This document shows positions 6,558 through 7,244 of a DNA stretch of 7,244 bases, piece after piece. The position numbers and the translations under genes are program-made. The first letter of the stretch is position 1. Each line of letters begins with the position of its first letter. The notes under the pieces were generated by a model. It worked only from the letters and a program-made list of their open reading frames with translations, had not been told where the DNA came from and ran no database searches. Source of the stretch: Vulcanimicrobiota bacterium (lineage in GTDB: Bacteria; Vulcanimicrobiota; Vulcanimicrobiia; Eremiobacterales; Eremiobacteraceae); NCBI GenBank assembly GCA_019232725.1, contig JAFANK010000279.1, forward strand, positions 1-7,244. The letters run 5' to 3'.

Positions 6558-7244
6558 GTGTGGGTCGCCGTGCCCGCGAGCCGCTTTCCCGTTCGGTGTG
6601 AGGCCGCGTTGATCGCGTGCCAGAGCTTCCCGCCGCCAAAGCGGACGACGTCATCCGTGGGCAGTCCGGTCTGAGCCTGCACTTGATGGATGTGCGCTTG
6701 GGCCTGGGCACTCGAGAGCACGCGCGTGTTCAGCGCGACGGCGACGCACGGCGCCGCTTTGATGGGGGCGAGCGTCGTTTCATACAGACGCGCGAGCGCC
6801 GGCAGATCCGGAATCGGCACATCGAATTCGCCGTCACCGATGAGTTTGCGTTCGACGTCGTGGCACAGCACGAGCAGATCCGGAGCGCTGCCGAACATAA
6901 GCCCGTAGGTGACCGCGGCAAACGCGGGGTGAATGATAGAGCCTTGGCCTTCGACGAAGATGAACGCCGCATCGGATGCAACGCTTGTGACCAGCTGTTC
7001 GGCGGCGCCCGAAACGAAATCGGAGATGACGCGGTCCACGCAAATCCCGCTGCCGGCGATCATGATGCCGGTCTGCCCGGTGGCGACGAACTCCGCACGC
7101 GCGCCATCGGCCTGGGCGGCGGCGGTCAATTCCAGCATCACGGACATCTTGCCAACGGCACAATCGCTTCCCACGGCGAGCACCACGGTCTGCGGCACGC
7201 CGTAGGCAGCGCCCGACATGAGCGGGATGTCGTCGGGAGGCTCG
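6554..7244 (-). CDS. DUF1611/DgcN-family protein, C-terminal P-loop domain (5' end outside window)
   Basis: About 229 codons are visible. The frame stays open from the ATG at 7217-7219 back to the window edge, adding EPPDDIPL directly before MSGAAYG. That is the kind of linker seen ahead of the C-terminal domain in DUF1611 proteins, so the true start lies further right; family members are about 330-350 residues with a Rossmann-like N-terminal domain. Counting from that internal Met, the P-loop-like VGSDCAVGKM is at 16-25, with Met in place of the Ser/Thr of a standard Walker A. It is followed by FVATGQTGIMIAGSG (44-58), FVEGQGSIIHPA (88-99) and VALNTRVLS (161-169), all hallmark stretches of this family. 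One branch, DgcN, N-acetylates D-glutamate, which the enolase-family racemase DgcA then converts towards L-Glu. Whether this protein has that activity is not shown. It overlaps the downstream binding-protein gene by four bases (GTGA) and leads an operon with peptide-binding and peptidase genes. Confidence 0.88.
   Translation of the reverse strand, partial: EPPDDIPLMSGAAYGVPQTVVLAVGSDCAVGKMSVMLELTAAAQADGARAEFVATGQTGIMIAGSGICVDRVISDFVSGAAEQLVTSVASDAAFIFVEGQGSIIHPAFAAVTYGLMFGSAPDLLVLCHDVERKLIGDGEFDVPIPDLPALARLYETTLAPIKAAPCVAVALNTRVLSSAQAQAHIHQVQAQTGLPTDDVVRFGGGKLWHAINAASHRTGKRLAGTATHT

Noticed and set aside
6045..6674. Plus-strand open frame (209 codons) across the start of the binding-protein gene
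   Set aside because: It is antisense to the SBP family 5 signature and the lipoprotein signal, and its product has no recognisable motif.
7217..7219. ATG at 7217-7219 (minus) as the true start of the DUF1611 gene
   Set aside because: The frame continues to the window edge with a family-like linker, and the N-terminal domain of the family would be missing if translation began here.
1..7244. Promoters, riboswitches, RNA genes, CRISPR arrays, insertion sequences or attachment sites
   Set aside because: All but 12 bases are coding, operon promoters would lie outside both ends, and no tandem spacer pattern, tRNA-like or terminal inverted repeat was seen by eye.

Overview
The window is densely coding, G+C-rich bacterial chromosome carrying seven genes in two convergent groups, with no RNA gene, mobile element, CRISPR array or intergenic stretch longer than 12 bases. 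A family-9 glycosyltransferase (the ADP-heptose:LPS heptosyltransferase type) and a lipoprotein signal suggest a diderm bacterium. The AspRS is of the bacterial type, with a GAD insertion, and carries residues typical of the non-discriminating form. The phylum cannot be fixed from this sequence. An uncultivated soil lineage such as Eremiobacterota/WPS-2 would fit the style, but that is only a guess.

Plus strand, 1-3864: the 3' end of a GT9-family glycosyltransferase, a complete GT2-family glycosyltransferase, aspS (aspartyl-tRNA synthetase), and a DehI-like (2-haloacid dehalogenase family) protein. Each gene starts inside the stop codon of the one before it (GTGA at 273, ATGA at 1217, GTGA at 2992). 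The four are therefore probably one translationally coupled transcript whose promoter lies left of the window. The two glycosyltransferases fit an envelope polysaccharide or LPS locus; aspS and the DehI-like gene have no obvious functional link to them.

Minus strand, 7244-3877, in order of transcription: the C-terminal P-loop part of a DUF1611/DgcN-family protein (its 5' end lies right of the window), a lipoprotein peptide-binding protein of an Opp/Dpp-type ABC transporter, and a C39-like cysteine peptidase with an N-terminal hydrophobic segment. These genes also overlap (GTGA at 6554-6557, then 19 bases at 4902-4920). DgcN acetylates D-glutamate in a described D-Glu catabolic route, and D-Glu is a peptidoglycan constituent. 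A peptide-binding lipoprotein and an exported peptidase in the same transcript therefore suggest a module for salvage of cell-wall (murein) peptides or D-Glu-containing peptides. This is inference from family membership and gene order, and it is the most interesting reading of the window.

The two groups meet tail to tail with only 12 bases between stop codons and no convincing terminator. Other points worth a look are the non-discriminating signature in AspRS, a clear internal duplication in the DehI-like protein with a possible Asp-to-Glu change at its catalytic position, and an unusual N-terminus on the C39 peptidase. No completely new system is evident.
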